64,000 nucleotides of DNA from Actinoalloteichus fjordicus (GTDB lineage: Bacteria; Actinomycetota; Actinomycetes; Mycobacteriales; Pseudonocardiaceae), in contig NZ_CP016076.1 of the NCBI RefSeq assembly GCF_001941625.1, forward strand, positions 6,308,001 to 6,372,000. The letters are read 5' to 3'. The position numbers were made by a program, and so were the translations under genes. Below, one piece after another: positions 9,638 through 19,247 of this stretch (positions are counted from its first letter, which is position 1; every line of letters begins with the position of its first letter). The notes beneath the pieces were generated by a model. The model did no database searches, was not told the origin of the DNA, and was given only the letters and a program-made list of their open reading frames with translations.

Positions 9638-10681
9638 TCACGGCCCGCCCGTACTCGCCGCGGTGGTGGGGACGGGATTCGCTCCGGAAGGTGGTCCGCC
9701 GCCCGGACGCCGACGACCTCGCCGCCGCGCGAGGAGCGAGGGCACGACCACCGAGATGATCAGCAGCAGTCCGGTGAGGACGTTGAGTGCGTCGGAGGAG
9801 ACGTTGACCAGCTGGAGTGCGTTGCGCAGCGAGCCGAGCAGGAGGACCGCGGCGAGCACGCCGAACAGGCCGCCGCGTCCACCGAAGATCGACACCCCGC
9901 CGAGCAGCACCGCAGCCACCACCAGCAGCTCAAGGCCGTTGGCGTTGTCCGCGCGGGCGCTGGCGAAGCGCAGCGTCCAGAACACCCCGCCGAGCCCGGA
10001 CACCGCGCCGGTGGCGACGAACAGCCAGAACTTGGTACGCCGCACCGCGATGCCCGCGAAGACGGCGGCCTCGGTGTTGTTGCCCATCGCATACAGGCCG
10101 CGCCCGATCGGGGTGAAGTGCAGGATCACGACGAACACGACGGCGAGCAGGGCCAGCGGCAGCACGGCGTTGGGAATGCCGGTGCCGCCGATCGAGCCGA
10201 TCGCCCAGCCGGTCCAGTCCGAGGGGAAGTCCGCGACGGCCCGGTCGCCGAGCACCACGAAGGCCAGGCCCCGGAACAGGGCGAGTGTGCCGATGGTGAC
10301 CGCCAGGGACGGGAGGCCGAAGCCGGTCACCAGGAGTCCGTTGACGGCCCCGAGGACGCCGCCGAGCACGATGCAGAGCACCACGATCAGCTCCAGCGAC
10401 AGCCCCGACACCCACAGCGAGCCCATCACCGCGCTGGTGAGGCCGACAGTGCTGGCCACCGAGAGGTCGATCTCGCCGGTCACCACCACCAGGGTCAGCG
10501 GCAGCGCGATCAGCGCGATCACCATGATGTCGAGCAGCAGGAAGCCGATGTTGCGGGTGCTGGCGAAGCCGCTGACGCTCATCGACGCGACGACCAGGAC
10601 GACGAGCAGCACGCCGACGACGGCGAGATCCCAGCTCAGGGTCGGACGTCTGCGGGTCTGCTGCCGTGGTTCAGGTGGCAC
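9638..10681 (-). CDS. rhaQ: Rhamnose-type ABC transporter permease (second)
   Basis: 347 residues, GTG start. A BPD_transp_2 (ribose/RhaQ) family membrane protein with about ten hydrophobic segments and the conserved cytoplasmic motif GEIDLSVASTVGL. Near the C-terminus are VAAVLLGGVSIFGGRGG and the final helices. The gene overlaps the end of the first permease gene by 11 nt, indicating coupled translation. It pairs with that permease to form the membrane channel fed by the binding protein. Confidence 0.87.
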   Translation of the reverse strand: MPPEPRQQTRRRPTLSWDLAVVGVLLVVLVVASMSVSGFASTRNIGFLLLDIMVIALIALPLTLVVVTGEIDLSVASTVGLTSAVMGSLWVSGLSLELIVVLCIVLGGVLGAVNGLLVTGFGLPSLAVTIGTLALFRGLAFVVLGDRAVADFPSDWTGWAIGSIGGTGIPNAVLPLALLAVVFVVILHFTPIGRGLYAMGNNTEAAVFAGIAVRRTKFWLFVATGAVSGLGGVFWTLRFASARADNANGLELLVVAAVLLGGVSIFGGRGGLFGVLAAVLLLGSLRNALQLVNVSSDALNVLTGLLLIISVVVPSLLARRRGRRRPGGGPPSGANPVPTTAASTGGP

Positions 10682-11747
10682 GGGTGTCCCACCTCCTCAG
10701 TCTGCGGGCGGTGCGCAGGGCGAGCGCACGGTCCAGTCCGATGGCCAGCAGGATCAGCGCCCCGATCGACGCCTGCTGCCAGAAGGCGCTCACGCCGAGC
10801 TGCGGCAGGGCGGCGCCGATGACGGTGAGCAGGACGGCGCCGATGGCCGCGCCCCAGACCGTGCCGCTGCCGCCGGTGATGGCGATGCCGCCGATGACGA
10901 CGGCGGCCACCACCTGGAGTTCGAGGCCGGTGCCCGCCGTCGCGTCCAGCGTGCCGAATCGGGCGGCGTACATGACGCCCGCCAGACCGGCGAGCATGCC
11001 GTTGACCACGAAGGCGGTGAGCACCCGGCGCCCGACCGGGATGCCGGACAGTCCGGCGGCGGCGCCGTCGGAGCCGATCGCGTACAGCTCCCGGCCGCTG
11101 CGATAGGACCGCAGGTGGTCGCCGACCGCCAGCACGACGATGATTGCGCCGACCGCCAGCAGCGGCACCCCGAGCAGGGCCTCGGTCCCGGCCGAGGTGA
11201 ATCCGGCGGGCAGGTCGGCGGCGTTGATCTGGAGGCGGCCAGAGGCCGAGGCCCAGATCGAGTCCAGCCCGCGGAAGACGTAGAGGGTGCCCAGCGTGAC
11301 CACCAGCGACGGGACGCCTGCCACGGCGACCACGGCGCCGTTCACCAGGCCGCAGACCGCACCGAACAGCATGCCGAAGAGCACCACCAGCGGCAGGGGC
11401 GTGCCCGGCGCGGCGACGAGCAGGGTGCCGGTGGCATAGGCCGACAGGCCCAGCACCGATCCGACGGAGAGGTCGACGTTCTTGGTGATGACGACCATGG
11501 CCTGACCGGCCGCCAGCACGACGAGGATCGACGCGCCGAGCAGCAGGTCACGCAGGCTCTGACCGGACAGGAATCGAGGATTGGCCGAGAGCGTCACGCC
11601 CAGCAGCAGGACCAGGGCGAGCAGGACGCCCATCTCCCTGGCCACCAGCAGCCTGCGCAGCAGGCCGCCGACGTCGAACCGACGGCCGGGCGGCTCCGCT
11701 CCGGGCGGTGTCTCGGGCGGCGTTCGCGGGGCGGCCTCCGTGCTCAC
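10671..11747 (-). CDS. rhaP: Rhamnose-type ABC transporter permease (first)
   Basis: 358 residues from a GTG at 11747 that overlaps the ATPase stop codon as GTGA. The open frame continues upstream, antisense to nothing useful and inside the ATPase gene, so it is not used. About 30 Pro-rich residues precede ten hydrophobic segments. The family motif is [17 protein letters not shown], and [20 protein letters not shown] lies near residue 285. It is homologous to, but clearly different from, the next permease, as in known rhaP/rhaQ pairs. Confidence 0.87.
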   Translation of the reverse strand: MSTEAAPRTPPETPPGAEPPGRRFDVGGLLRRLLVAREMGVLLALVLLLGVTLSANPRFLSGQSLRDLLLGASILVVLAAGQAMVVITKNVDLSVGSVLGLSAYATGTLLVAAPGTPLPLVVLFGMLFGAVCGLVNGAVVAVAGVPSLVVTLGTLYVFRGLDSIWASASGRLQINAADLPAGFTSAGTEALLGVPLLAVGAIIVVLAVGDHLRSYRSGRELYAIGSDGAAAGLSGIPVGRRVLTAFVVNGMLAGLAGVMYAARFGTLDATAGTGLELQVVAAVVIGGIAITGGSGTVWGAAIGAVLLTVIGAALPQLGVSAFWQQASIGALILLAIGLDRALALRTARRLRRWDTRAT

Positions 11748-13267
11748 GGCCGGTCCTGCCCGCCGGTCGCGGCAGCCATCACGCTGTTCTCGTCGGCGCG
11801 GTCCCTCGGGATGTCGGCGACGAGCCGTCCCTCGTGCATGACCAGCACCCGGTCCGCCATGCCGAGCACCTCCGGCAGCTCGCTGGACACCATGATCACG
11901 GCCATTCCCTCTCCGGCCAGCTCCGACAGCAGCCGATGCACCTCGGACTTGGTTCCGACGTCGATGCCTCGGGTCGGCTCGTCGACGATGAGGACGGCGG
12001 GCTCGGTGGCCAGCCACTTCGCCAGCACGACCTTCTGCTGGTTGCCGCCGGACAGCGTGGAGACCGCGTCGGAGAGTCGGCCCGCCTTCACCTGGAGCCG
12101 CCGGGACCACTGTTCGGCGTGGGATCGTTCGTCCCGGCCGGTCAGCCAGCCGAACCGGGCCAGCCGCCACAGTCGGGTGAGCGTGGTGTTGCGCTGGACG
12201 GACAGCTCCATGACGAGACCCTGCTGCCTGCGGTCCTCCGGCACGAGCGCGATGCCTGCGGCCATCGCCGCCGCCGGGCTGCCCGGCCGCAGCGGCTTTC
12301 CCGCCACCCGGACCGATCCCGCGTCGTACCGATCGACGCCGAAGATCGCGCGCACCACCTCGCTGCGGCCTGCGCCGACCAGCCCGGCGAGCGCGACGAT
12401 CTCGCCGCCCCGGACCTGGAGATCGACGTCGTGGAACACCCCGGCCCGGCTCAGGCCCGTCACGTCGAGCACGACGTCGCGCAGGGGTGCCACGGTCTTC
12501 GGGAACAGGCTGGCGACCTCGCGGCCGACCATCCGGCGGATCACCGTGTCGACGCTGAGATCCTCGGCGGCGTCGGTGGAGACCCAACGACCATCGCGCA
12601 GCACGGTGATGCGCCTGCACAGGTCGAAGATCTCGTCGAAACGATGGGAGATGAACAGCACGGCCGCGCCCGAGTCCCGCAGCGAGCGGACCACGCCGAA
12701 CAGTCGCTCGACCTCGATGCCCGACAGCGCGGAGGTCGGCTCGTCCATCACCAGGACGCGGGCGTCGAAGGACAGCGCCTTGGCGATCTCCACCATCTGC
12801 TGGTCGGCGATCGACAGGCCCCGCGCGGGCCGGTCCGGGTCGAGCCGGACCCCGAGTCGGGCGAACAACTCCGCACAGGACCGGCGGACGGCGCGGTGGT
12901 CGATGCGGCCCAGCCTCGTCGTGGGCTGGCGGCCCATGAAGATGTTCTCCGCGACGGACAGATCGGGGAACAACGTCGGTTCCTGGTAGATCACCGCGAT
13001 GCCCGCCGCGCGGGCGGCGGCGGTGTCGGCCAGCGGATGCGGTCTGCCGTCGATCAGCAGCTCACCGGAGTCCGGGGCGTGCACGCCTGCCAGGATCTTG
13101 ACCAGAGTGGACTTTCCCGCACCGTTCTCCCCGGCCAGCGCATGAACCTCGCCGCCGTAGAGGTCGAGTTCCACACCGCTCAGGGCGTGCACCGCGCCAT
13201 AGGATTTGCTGACGCCGCGCAGGGATAACAACGGGGGCGGTCGGACCGCGTCGTCCTGCTCAGCCAC
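11744..13267 (-). CDS. rhaT: Rhamnose-type ABC transporter ATP-binding protein (double ABC)
   Basis: 507 residues, GTG start with AGGGGG 7 nt upstream. It has two ATPase halves. The first has Walker [10 protein letters not shown] and Walker [12 protein letters not shown]. The second has the degenerate loop GLVGAGRSE, the signature LSGGNQQKV and Walker [14 protein letters not shown]. This RbsA/RhaT layout powers uptake of monosaccharides. It is the first gene of the four-gene operon. The Shine-Dalgarno abuts a LacI-type operator, suggesting repression in the absence of the sugar. No regulator or rhamnose catabolic enzyme lies in the window. Confidence 0.88.
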   Translation of the reverse strand: MAEQDDAVRPPPLLSLRGVSKSYGAVHALSGVELDLYGGEVHALAGENGAGKSTLVKILAGVHAPDSGELLIDGRPHPLADTAAARAAGIAVIYQEPTLFPDLSVAENIFMGRQPTTRLGRIDHRAVRRSCAELFARLGVRLDPDRPARGLSIADQQMVEIAKALSFDARVLVMDEPTSALSGIEVERLFGVVRSLRDSGAAVLFISHRFDEIFDLCRRITVLRDGRWVSTDAAEDLSVDTVIRRMVGREVASLFPKTVAPLRDVVLDVTGLSRAGVFHDVDLQVRGGEIVALAGLVGAGRSEVVRAIFGVDRYDAGSVRVAGKPLRPGSPAAAMAAGIALVPEDRRQQGLVMELSVQRNTTLTRLWRLARFGWLTGRDERSHAEQWSRRLQVKAGRLSDAVSTLSGGNQQKVVLAKWLATEPAVLIVDEPTRGIDVGTKSEVHRLLSELAGEGMAVIMVSSELPEVLGMADRVLVMHEGRLVADIPRDRADENSVMAAATGGQDRP

Positions 13268-13276
13268 GTCGCCCCC

Positions 13277-13288
13277 TGAAACGTTTCA
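13277..13288. promoter_or_regulatory. LacI/GalR-type operator (TGAAACGTTTCA)
   Basis: A perfect 12-bp palindrome with the central CG typical of LacI-family operators. It starts 10 nt upstream of the GTG of the importer ATPase gene and touches its Shine-Dalgarno, so a bound repressor would block the operon. The identity of the repressor is unknown. Confidence 0.75.
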
Positions 13289-13580
13289 TCTCGACCTCGG
13301 CTCGGCGGACCGTATGACTGTGACTGCGCTCACGTCAAGGGGACGGGTGGCGGGTGGCCTGTTGCGGACAGCGCCGAGGGCGGGCACGGGCCGAGAGCTG
13401 CCCGTGACGACGGGGCGTCGTTGAGACCGATAGCGGGGTCGCGCGGCTCAGCCGGGTGACCTGGACAGCAGAACCACCACATCAAGCGCTCCGGCCGATA
13501 CCATCGCAAGGCCGTCCTTGTCGATCAACGACGAGAAGGGCCCCGAAACTGCTGCTATGACCTGGACTGGGGAGTGAACC

Positions 13581-14891
13581 GTGCTGCTTCGCTTCCGGGC
13601 CGTCAATCATCGTTCGCTGCGCGATGCGGTCGAGTTGTCGCTGGTGTCCCCGTCGATGCGCGGCACGCATCCGCCGGATCAGGACTGGCGCCAGGCCACC
13701 ACCAGAGTGGCCGGGATCTACGGCGCGAACGCCTCGGGGAAGTCGACCGTGCTCCATGCGATCGACTTCGCGAAGACGGCGGTAGCCCACTCGGCCACCC
13801 GCTGGGGTGATCAAGACGGATTTCCGCACCAGCCGTTCATGCTCGATCGCGAGAGCAGAAACCTGCCCTCCTCATACGAGTTCGACTTCGTCGCCGCCGG
13901 TAGCCGGTACATCTACGGGTTCGAATCGGAGCCGAACGGAATCCGCGAGGAATGGCTGTACTCCTACCCGGCGGGTCGGCGACGAGTACTCTTCGAACGC
14001 ACCCGCGACGCGAAGGCCATCAAGTTCGGCCGATCGCTCGTCGGCGAGAACGCCACGATCAGCAAACTCGTCCGGCCGAATGCACTGTTCCTGTCGGTGG
14101 CCGCCAATAACAATCATCCGGTCCTGAGCGGAATTCAGCAGGAACTGTGCAAGGGATTGGACTACATCTCGCTTGACTCGCCGAACTCCGTCGCACGGCT
14201 CCGCCGGGCCGTCAGCATGCTCGAAGAGGGCGACCTCCTCGATCAGGCAGGCTCGCTGCTGCGATTCGCGGACCTCGGCATCACCGACGTGACCATCGAG
14301 TCGACGGAACACGAGGACCGGACGGCTGAGCTGATCACGAGACTCCAGCATTCACTGCCGCACCTCTCGGAGCAGTCCCCTGATCTCTCCCACTGGCGGA
14401 TCATCGCCGCAGGTGACCGACAACTCCGCTTCGGCCACCGTGCAGGCGTCGACGACTCCTTCAGCCTGAGGGCAGAGGAGGAGAGCAGCGGCACGGTCGC
14501 CTGGCTAGGTCTCGGCGTCCACGCCCTGCGCGTCCTCCACGACGGCCGAGCACTCATCATCGATGAGATCGACTCCAGCCTGCATCCGACGCTGACGGCC
14601 GCGTTGATCAGCATGTTCAAGGACTCGGAGATCAACCGCAGCGGCGCGCAACTCGTCTTCACCTCCCACGACACCACACTGCTCGGCAGTCTGGTCGGCG
14701 AGGTCCTCAGCCCGGCAGAGGTCTGGTTCGCCGAGAAGAGCCCGATCGGTGTCACCGAGCTGTACTCGCTGCAGGAGTTCCCGACCCGCGAGACGGACAA
14801 CTTCGAGCGGCGCTATCTCCAGGGCCGCTACGGCGCCGTGCCGATCATCGACCCGGCGCAACTGCGCGCGGCGCTCGCCGAGGACGTGTGA
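13581..14891 (+). CDS. RloA-like AAA ATPase (AbiLi-type)
   Basis: 436 residues, GTG start with GGAG about 7 nt upstream. It is an SMC/OLD-like AAA ATPase: Walker A GANASGKST (48-56), a signature-like SSGT (302-305), Walker B ALIIDEID (324-331) and the switch FTSHDTTLL (360-368). RloA was first described beside restriction systems, and the same architecture is the sensor in two-gene abortive-infection systems (AbiL, PARIS). The next gene starts 3 nt downstream and encodes the Toprim-type RloB partner, so a complete defence pair is likely. The regulatory role as sensor is inferred from the family. Confidence 0.85.
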   Translation: MLLRFRAVNHRSLRDAVELSLVSPSMRGTHPPDQDWRQATTRVAGIYGANASGKSTVLHAIDFAKTAVAHSATRWGDQDGFPHQPFMLDRESRNLPSSYEFDFVAAGSRYIYGFESEPNGIREEWLYSYPAGRRRVLFERTRDAKAIKFGRSLVGENATISKLVRPNALFLSVAANNNHPVLSGIQQELCKGLDYISLDSPNSVARLRRAVSMLEEGDLLDQAGSLLRFADLGITDVTIESTEHEDRTAELITRLQHSLPHLSEQSPDLSHWRIIAAGDRQLRFGHRAGVDDSFSLRAEEESSGTVAWLGLGVHALRVLHDGRALIIDEIDSSLHPTLTAALISMFKDSEINRSGAQLVFTSHDTTLLGSLVGEVLSPAEVWFAEKSPIGVTELYSLQEFPTRETDNFERRYLQGRYGAVPIIDPAQLRAALAEDV

Positions 14892-14894
14892 CGC

Positions 14895-15509
14895 GTGGCC
14901 GCCCGACGACTCAGCGAGCGATCCGACCTGCGACGGCGCACCGGGGGACGGAGTGAACGCCGCCGGATCCTCGTCGTCACCGAGGGGACCAAGACCGAGC
15001 CGTCGTATCTGCAAGGTCTGTGCGCATATCTCCGGCAGACCGGCGTCCGGGTCTGCGGGGTCTATGTCCGAGGCGAAGGGCGCGACCCAGAGCGAGTAGT
15101 GAAGAAGGCTGCGCTGGAGACCGGTGACGGCCGGCTGGTCGGGGGTCGCGACGGATTCGAATCGGTGTGGTGTGTGTTCGACGTCGACGAGCACCGCACG
15201 TTGCAGACCGGAATCCGAGCGGCAGCTCGCCACGGATTCCACACCGTGGTGAGCAATCCCTGTTTCGAGATCTGGCTGCTCTGGCACTACGAGGACTGCC
15301 GTCGCAGTATCGACTCCACCGAACTCAGACGCCGCCTACGTCGGTATGGCATCGACAAGGCGGTGCCCAAGGACTTCTTATTCGCCAGAACCACGGTGGC
15401 CTCCGGACGAGCCGGGAACACCACCGGGGTCATTCCAGCAAACCCCGGAACCGGGATGGCGGCACTGGTTCACCACATCATGGGTGACGCTCCCGCACGT
15501 CCACGATGA
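14895..15509 (+). CDS. RloB-like Toprim protein (AbiLii-type effector)
   Basis: 204 residues, GTG start 3 nt after the ATPase stop. Family motifs are TEGTKTE (29-35; the Glu is the expected first Toprim metal ligand), FDVDEH (95-100; Asp-x-Asp) and NPCFEIWLLWH (121-131). RloB proteins are thought to be nucleases of the Toprim fold and are the effectors in ATPase + Toprim defence systems. All expected acidic residues are present, so it looks intact. purC follows 79 nt downstream. Confidence 0.85.
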   Translation: MAARRLSERSDLRRRTGGRSERRRILVVTEGTKTEPSYLQGLCAYLRQTGVRVCGVYVRGEGRDPERVVKKAALETGDGRLVGGRDGFESVWCVFDVDEHRTLQTGIRAAARHGFHTVVSNPCFEIWLLWHYEDCRRSIDSTELRRRLRRYGIDKAVPKDFLFARTTVASGRAGNTTGVIPANPGTGMAALVHHIMGDAPARPR

Positions 15510-15588
15510 CCAGGATGCGGTGCGGGTCCCGACCCATCACCCGGCCCGGCAGCCTGGTCCACCACGAGTACATCAGCGAGGAAGTCAG

Positions 15589-16425
15589 ATGAAGAAGATC
15601 CACTCCGGCAAGGTGCGCGACCTGTACGAGATCGACTCCGATCTCCTGCTGGTCGCCTCGGACCGGGTGTCCGTGTACGACGTCTCGCTGCCGACGCCGG
15701 TGCCGGACAAGGGCGCCCTGCTGACCCGGCTCTCCACGTGGTGGTTCGAGCAGCTGAGCGACGTCGTGCCGAATCACGTCATCTCGGCGACCGACGTGCC
15801 CGCCGAGTTCGCGGGCCGGGCGCTGCGCTGCAAACCGCTGACCATGATCCCGGTGGAGTGCATCGCGCGCGGCTACCTCGTCGGGTTGGGGCTGCGCGAG
15901 TATCAGAAGAACGGCACCGTGTCGGGCGTCGCGCTGCCCGAGGGACTCGTGGAGGGCAGCAGGCTCCCGGAGCCGATCTTCACTCCGACGACCAAGGGGT
16001 CCGACACCGGGCACGACGAGTTCATGACCTTCGCGGAGGTCGTCGACCTGGTCGGTCCGGAGCTTGCCGACCGGTTGCGGGACCTCACGCTCGAGATCTA
16101 CTCGCGCGGCGCCGAGCGGGCCGCGCAGAACGGCATCATCGTCGCCGACACGAAGCTGGAGTTCGGCCGGGACTCCGACGGGGTGCTGACGCTGGCCGAC
16201 GAGGTGCTCACCTCCGACTCCTCCCGCTTCTGGCCCGCCGACGACTGGGAACCGGGTCGCCCGCAGCACGCCTTCGACAAGCAGATCGTCCGTGACTGGG
16301 CGACGAGCACCGGCTGGGACAAGACCCCGCCCGGACCGGCGATCCCGGCCGAGATCGTCGCCGAGACGCGCGCCCGGTACACGGCGGTGTACGAGCGCAT
16401 CACCGGGCAGCGCTGGACCGGCTGA
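15589..16425 (+). CDS. purC: Phosphoribosylaminoimidazole-succinocarboxamide synthase
   Basis: 278 residues. The enzyme joins aspartate to CAIR with ATP in purine synthesis. The start at 15589 is chosen because MKKIHSGKVRDLYEI is the canonical N-terminus. Further motifs are DRVSVYDV, IPVECIARGYLVG and DTKLEFG, and the length matches the family. The two other purine genes in the window, purE and purK, lie 4 kb away on the other strand. A 13-bp perfect hairpin follows the stop. Confidence 0.95.
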   Translation: MKKIHSGKVRDLYEIDSDLLLVASDRVSVYDVSLPTPVPDKGALLTRLSTWWFEQLSDVVPNHVISATDVPAEFAGRALRCKPLTMIPVECIARGYLVGLGLREYQKNGTVSGVALPEGLVEGSRLPEPIFTPTTKGSDTGHDEFMTFAEVVDLVGPELADRLRDLTLEIYSRGAERAAQNGIIVADTKLEFGRDSDGVLTLADEVLTSDSSRFWPADDWEPGRPQHAFDKQIVRDWATSTGWDKTPPGPAIPAEIVAETRARYTAVYERITGQRWTG

Positions 16426-16453
16426 GCCCTACCGCGGCCAGCCCGGTCGGCGT

Positions 16454-16484
16454 GCGCGTGTCGTCGCAGGTCGACGACACGCGC
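16454..16484. terminator. Hairpin terminator after purC
   Basis: A perfect 13-bp stem (16454-16466 with 16472-16484) with a 5-nt loop lies 29 nt after the purC stop. No T-run follows, as is common in high-GC actinobacteria. Confidence 0.7.
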
Positions 16485-16656
16485 CGGTGCTCTGGAAGGG
16501 AACCGTCCCTTTCGGCGGTGTCGGCCGGAGACCCGTCAACTCGGGGTGAGACCGGGCGGACAGCGCGAGCACGTCGGCTGCGGGCAGCGGACGCGGTGGC
16601 CCTGAACCAGGCACCCGTTCACCGGCCCGACTCTACGATCCGCCCGGCCCGGCGGC

Positions 16657-16688
16657 GGCCTGATCATGAGGGTCTCGCTGATCAGGCC
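16657..16688. terminator. Hairpin terminator after the acyl-CoA dehydrogenase gene
   Basis: A perfect 10-bp stem (16657-16666 with 16679-16688) with a 12-nt loop lies 20 nt beyond the stop of the minus-strand dehydrogenase gene. It may act in both directions. Confidence 0.6.
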
Positions 16689-16707
16689 CGCCACCGCCTA
16701 GCGAGAT

Positions 16708-17871
16708 CTAGCGCTTGAGCAGGTTCCTGGCCATCACCATGCGCTGGATCTGGTTGGTGCCCTCGTAGATCTGGGTGATCTTCGCGTCGCGCATCATCCG
16801 CTCCACGGGGAAGTCACTGGTGTAGCCCGCCCCGCCGAAGAGCTGGACGGCATCCGTGGTGACCTCCATGGCGACGTCGGAGGCGAAGCACTTCGCGGCG
16901 GCGGAGACGAAGCCCAGGTCGCCCTCGCCGCGCTCGGCGCGGGCGGCCGAGACGTAGACGAGGTGCCGGGCGGCCTCGATCTTCATCGCCATGTCGGCGA
17001 GCATGAACTGCACGCCCTGGAAGTCGCTGATCGGCTTCCCGAACTGCTTGCGGCTCTTCACGTAGTCGATCGAGGCGTCGAGCGCCCCCTGGGCGATGCC
17101 GAGGGCCTGCGCCCCGATGGTCGGCCTGGTGTGGTCCAGGGTCCGCAACGCGGTCTTGAGGCCGGTGCCCGGCTCGCCGATGATGCGATCGGCGGGGATG
17201 GTGCAGTCCGCGAAGTGGATCTCGCGGGTCGGCGAGCCCTTGATCCCGAGCTTGCGTTCCTTGGAACCGACCTCGAAGCCGGGATCGTCGGCATGGACGA
17301 CGAAGGCCGAGATGCCGTCGGACTTCTTCGTCGCGTTCGGATCGGTGACCGCCATGACCGTGTACCAGGCGGACTCCCCCGCGTTGGTGATCCAGCACTT
17401 GGTGCCGTTGAGCACCCAGTGGTCGCCGTCGAGCCGGGCCCTGGTGCGCATCGACGCGGTGTCGGAGCCCGCCTCGCGCTCCGACAACGCATAGGAGATC
17501 ATCGCGCCGTCCGAGGCGAGTGTCGGCAGCACCTGCTGCTTCAGCTCCGCAGAACCCGCCAGCAGGACGGGCACCGAGCCCAGCTTGTTCACGGCGGGGA
17601 TCAGCGAGGAGGACGCGCAGACCCGCGCGACCTCCTCGATGACGATGCAGGTCGCGACCGAGTCCGCGCCCTGACCGCCGTACTCCTCGGGGAGGTGCAC
17701 GGCGTGCAGGTCGGCCTTGGTCAACGCGTCCCGCGCCTCCTGGGGAAAGCGCGCCTGCTCGTCGACCTCGGCGGCGTGCGGGGCGATCTCCTTCTCCGCG
17801 AGCGCCCGTACCGCCTCCCGCAGGGCCTCGTGCTCGTCAGCGAGTTGGTAGGTACCGAAGCCAGAGTTCAC
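16708..17871 (-). CDS. Acyl-CoA dehydrogenase (FadE25-like)
   Basis: 387 residues. The GTG at 17871 is chosen because AGGAGG stands 7 nt before it; another GTG two codons upstream is too close to that site. FAD-dependent acyl-CoA oxidation. Signatures are YALSEREAGSD and WITNAG (FAD/substrate binding), RPTIGAQALGIAQGALD and the C-terminal YEGTNQIQRMVMARNLL, whose Glu370 is at the catalytic base position of short-chain dehydrogenases. In mycobacteria fadE25 sits beside purE-purK in the same order, with one gene inserted between them here (rtcB). Confidence 0.92.
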   Translation of the reverse strand: MNSGFGTYQLADEHEALREAVRALAEKEIAPHAAEVDEQARFPQEARDALTKADLHAVHLPEEYGGQGADSVATCIVIEEVARVCASSSLIPAVNKLGSVPVLLAGSAELKQQVLPTLASDGAMISYALSEREAGSDTASMRTRARLDGDHWVLNGTKCWITNAGESAWYTVMAVTDPNATKKSDGISAFVVHADDPGFEVGSKERKLGIKGSPTREIHFADCTIPADRIIGEPGTGLKTALRTLDHTRPTIGAQALGIAQGALDASIDYVKSRKQFGKPISDFQGVQFMLADMAMKIEAARHLVYVSAARAERGEGDLGFVSAAAKCFASDVAMEVTTDAVQLFGGAGYTSDFPVERMMRDAKITQIYEGTNQIQRMVMARNLLKR

Positions 17872-18056
17872 TCCCACGCCTCCTGTTACCGCCGAGTAAC
17901 AACACTGTCGTCCGCGATAGTAGCCCCGATGTGAAGGTTCGTTAACCCACCCGGGGCGTGTCGACGAGCAGGCTGCTGGCGGGTCGGCGCAGCAGACCGA
18001 CCCGACGACGGCAGCCGGGTACGCGCGACGATCGGTCTTCGGTGCGCGGCAGCAGC

Positions 18057-19247
18057 TCAGCCCTTGACGCAGACGACCTGCTTGAGGTGTGCGACCACCG
18101 CCACCAGATCCTCCTGTGCCTTGATCACCTCGTTGATGTCCTTGTAGGCGGCCGGGATCTCGTCCACCACGCCCGCGTCCTTGCGGCACTCCACGCCCTC
18201 GGTCTGCGCGGCGAGGTCGGCCGCCGAGAACAGCTTCTTCGCCTTGTTCCGCGACATCCGGCGCCCGGCGCCGTGCGAGGCGGACTGGAACGAGCCCTGG
18301 TTGCCCAGCCCGCGCACGATGTAGGACCCGGTTCCCATGCTGCCCGGAATGATGCCCAGCTCCCCGGAACCCGCACGGATCGCGCCCTTGCGCGTCACCA
18401 GGAGGTCGACGCCGTCGTACCGCTCCTCCGCAACGTAGTTGTGGTGGCAGGAGACCTCCGGATCGAACCGGACACCGGGCACTGTCGCCCGCAGCGCGCC
18501 CTTGACCAGTGCCATCATCGTCGCCCGGTTCCGCAGGGCGTACTCCTGCGCCCAGTACAGGTCCCGCCGGTACGCCGCCATCTCCGGCGTCGCGGCGAGG
18601 AACACGGCGAGGTCCCGATCCACCAGGTTCTTGTTGTGCGACAGGGACTGCGCGATCCGCACGTGCCGCTCGGCCAGCTCCTTGCCGATGTTGCGCGAGC
18701 CCGAGTGCAGCATCAGCCACACCCGGCCCGCGTCCGGACCGCCCTGCTCCAGGCAGACCTCGATGAAGTGATTTCCGCCGCCCAGGGTGCCGATCTGCCG
18801 AGCGGCCCGATCCCGCCGATGGTGGACGCCCTCGTGCAGGTGGTCGAAGCCTGCCCAGAAGTCGTCCCACCCGGCCGTCCCCGGCACCCGAGCCGGATTG
18901 ACCGGGTCGTCGTGCAGGGCGAAGCCGACCGGCACCGCCGCCTCGATCCGGCTGCGCAGACCGCCGAGGTCGGCGGGCAGGTCGTGGTCGAACAGGGAGG
19001 TCCGGACGGCGGACATGCCGCAGCCGATGTCCACTCCGACTGCGGCGGGCGAGACGGCGTCGCGCATCGCTATGACGCTCCCGACGGTCGCGCCCTTGCC
19101 GAAGTGCACGTCGGGCATCACGGCGAGGCCGTGCAGCCACGGCAGGTTCGCGACGTTGCGGAGCTGGGCCATGGCCTGGGGCTCGATCTCGTCCGGGTCG
19201 GCCCAGGCACGAATGGGCACGCGCTCGCCAAGGATCTGGGTGTACAT
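18057..19247 (-). CDS. rtcB: RNA-splicing ligase RtcB
   Basis: 396 residues from the ATG at 19247, which has GAGG 7 nt upstream. RtcB joins RNA 2',3'-cyclic phosphate (or 3'-phosphate) ends to 5'-OH using GTP and Mn. Visible motifs are GVDIGCGMSA (metal ligands Asp73 and Cys76), GGGNHF (156-161), HSGSRN (181-186), CHHN (267-270) and the guanylylated His325 in ASHGAGRR. The C-terminus AHLKQVVCVKG is intact. It is not in an obvious operon, and no archease gene or RtcR regulator is nearby. Confidence 0.93.
   Translation of the reverse strand: MYTQILGERVPIRAWADPDEIEPQAMAQLRNVANLPWLHGLAVMPDVHFGKGATVGSVIAMRDAVSPAAVGVDIGCGMSAVRTSLFDHDLPADLGGLRSRIEAAVPVGFALHDDPVNPARVPGTAGWDDFWAGFDHLHEGVHHRRDRAARQIGTLGGGNHFIEVCLEQGGPDAGRVWLMLHSGSRNIGKELAERHVRIAQSLSHNKNLVDRDLAVFLAATPEMAAYRRDLYWAQEYALRNRATMMALVKGALRATVPGVRFDPEVSCHHNYVAEERYDGVDLLVTRKGAIRAGSGELGIIPGSMGTGSYIVRGLGNQGSFQSASHGAGRRMSRNKAKKLFSAADLAAQTEGVECRKDAGVVDEIPAAYKDINEVIKAQEDLVAVVAHLKQVVCVKG

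Noticed and set aside
8245-9759. Long plus-strand open frame opposite the rhamnose binding-protein gene
   Set aside because: It is the complement of a gene with signal peptide and family motifs, and its own translation is low-complexity. Similar mirror frames at 9663-12989, 45114-47015 (minus) and 57240-58805 (minus) are rejected for the same reason.
11748-12620. In-frame upstream extension of the first rhamnose permease
   Set aside because: It lies inside the ATPase gene in another frame; the GTGA overlap at 11744-11747 is the natural start.
17872-19140. In-frame upstream extension of the acyl-CoA dehydrogenase over rtcB
   Set aside because: The extension runs through rtcB in another frame and is unlike any dehydrogenase; the GTG at 17871 has a perfect Shine-Dalgarno.
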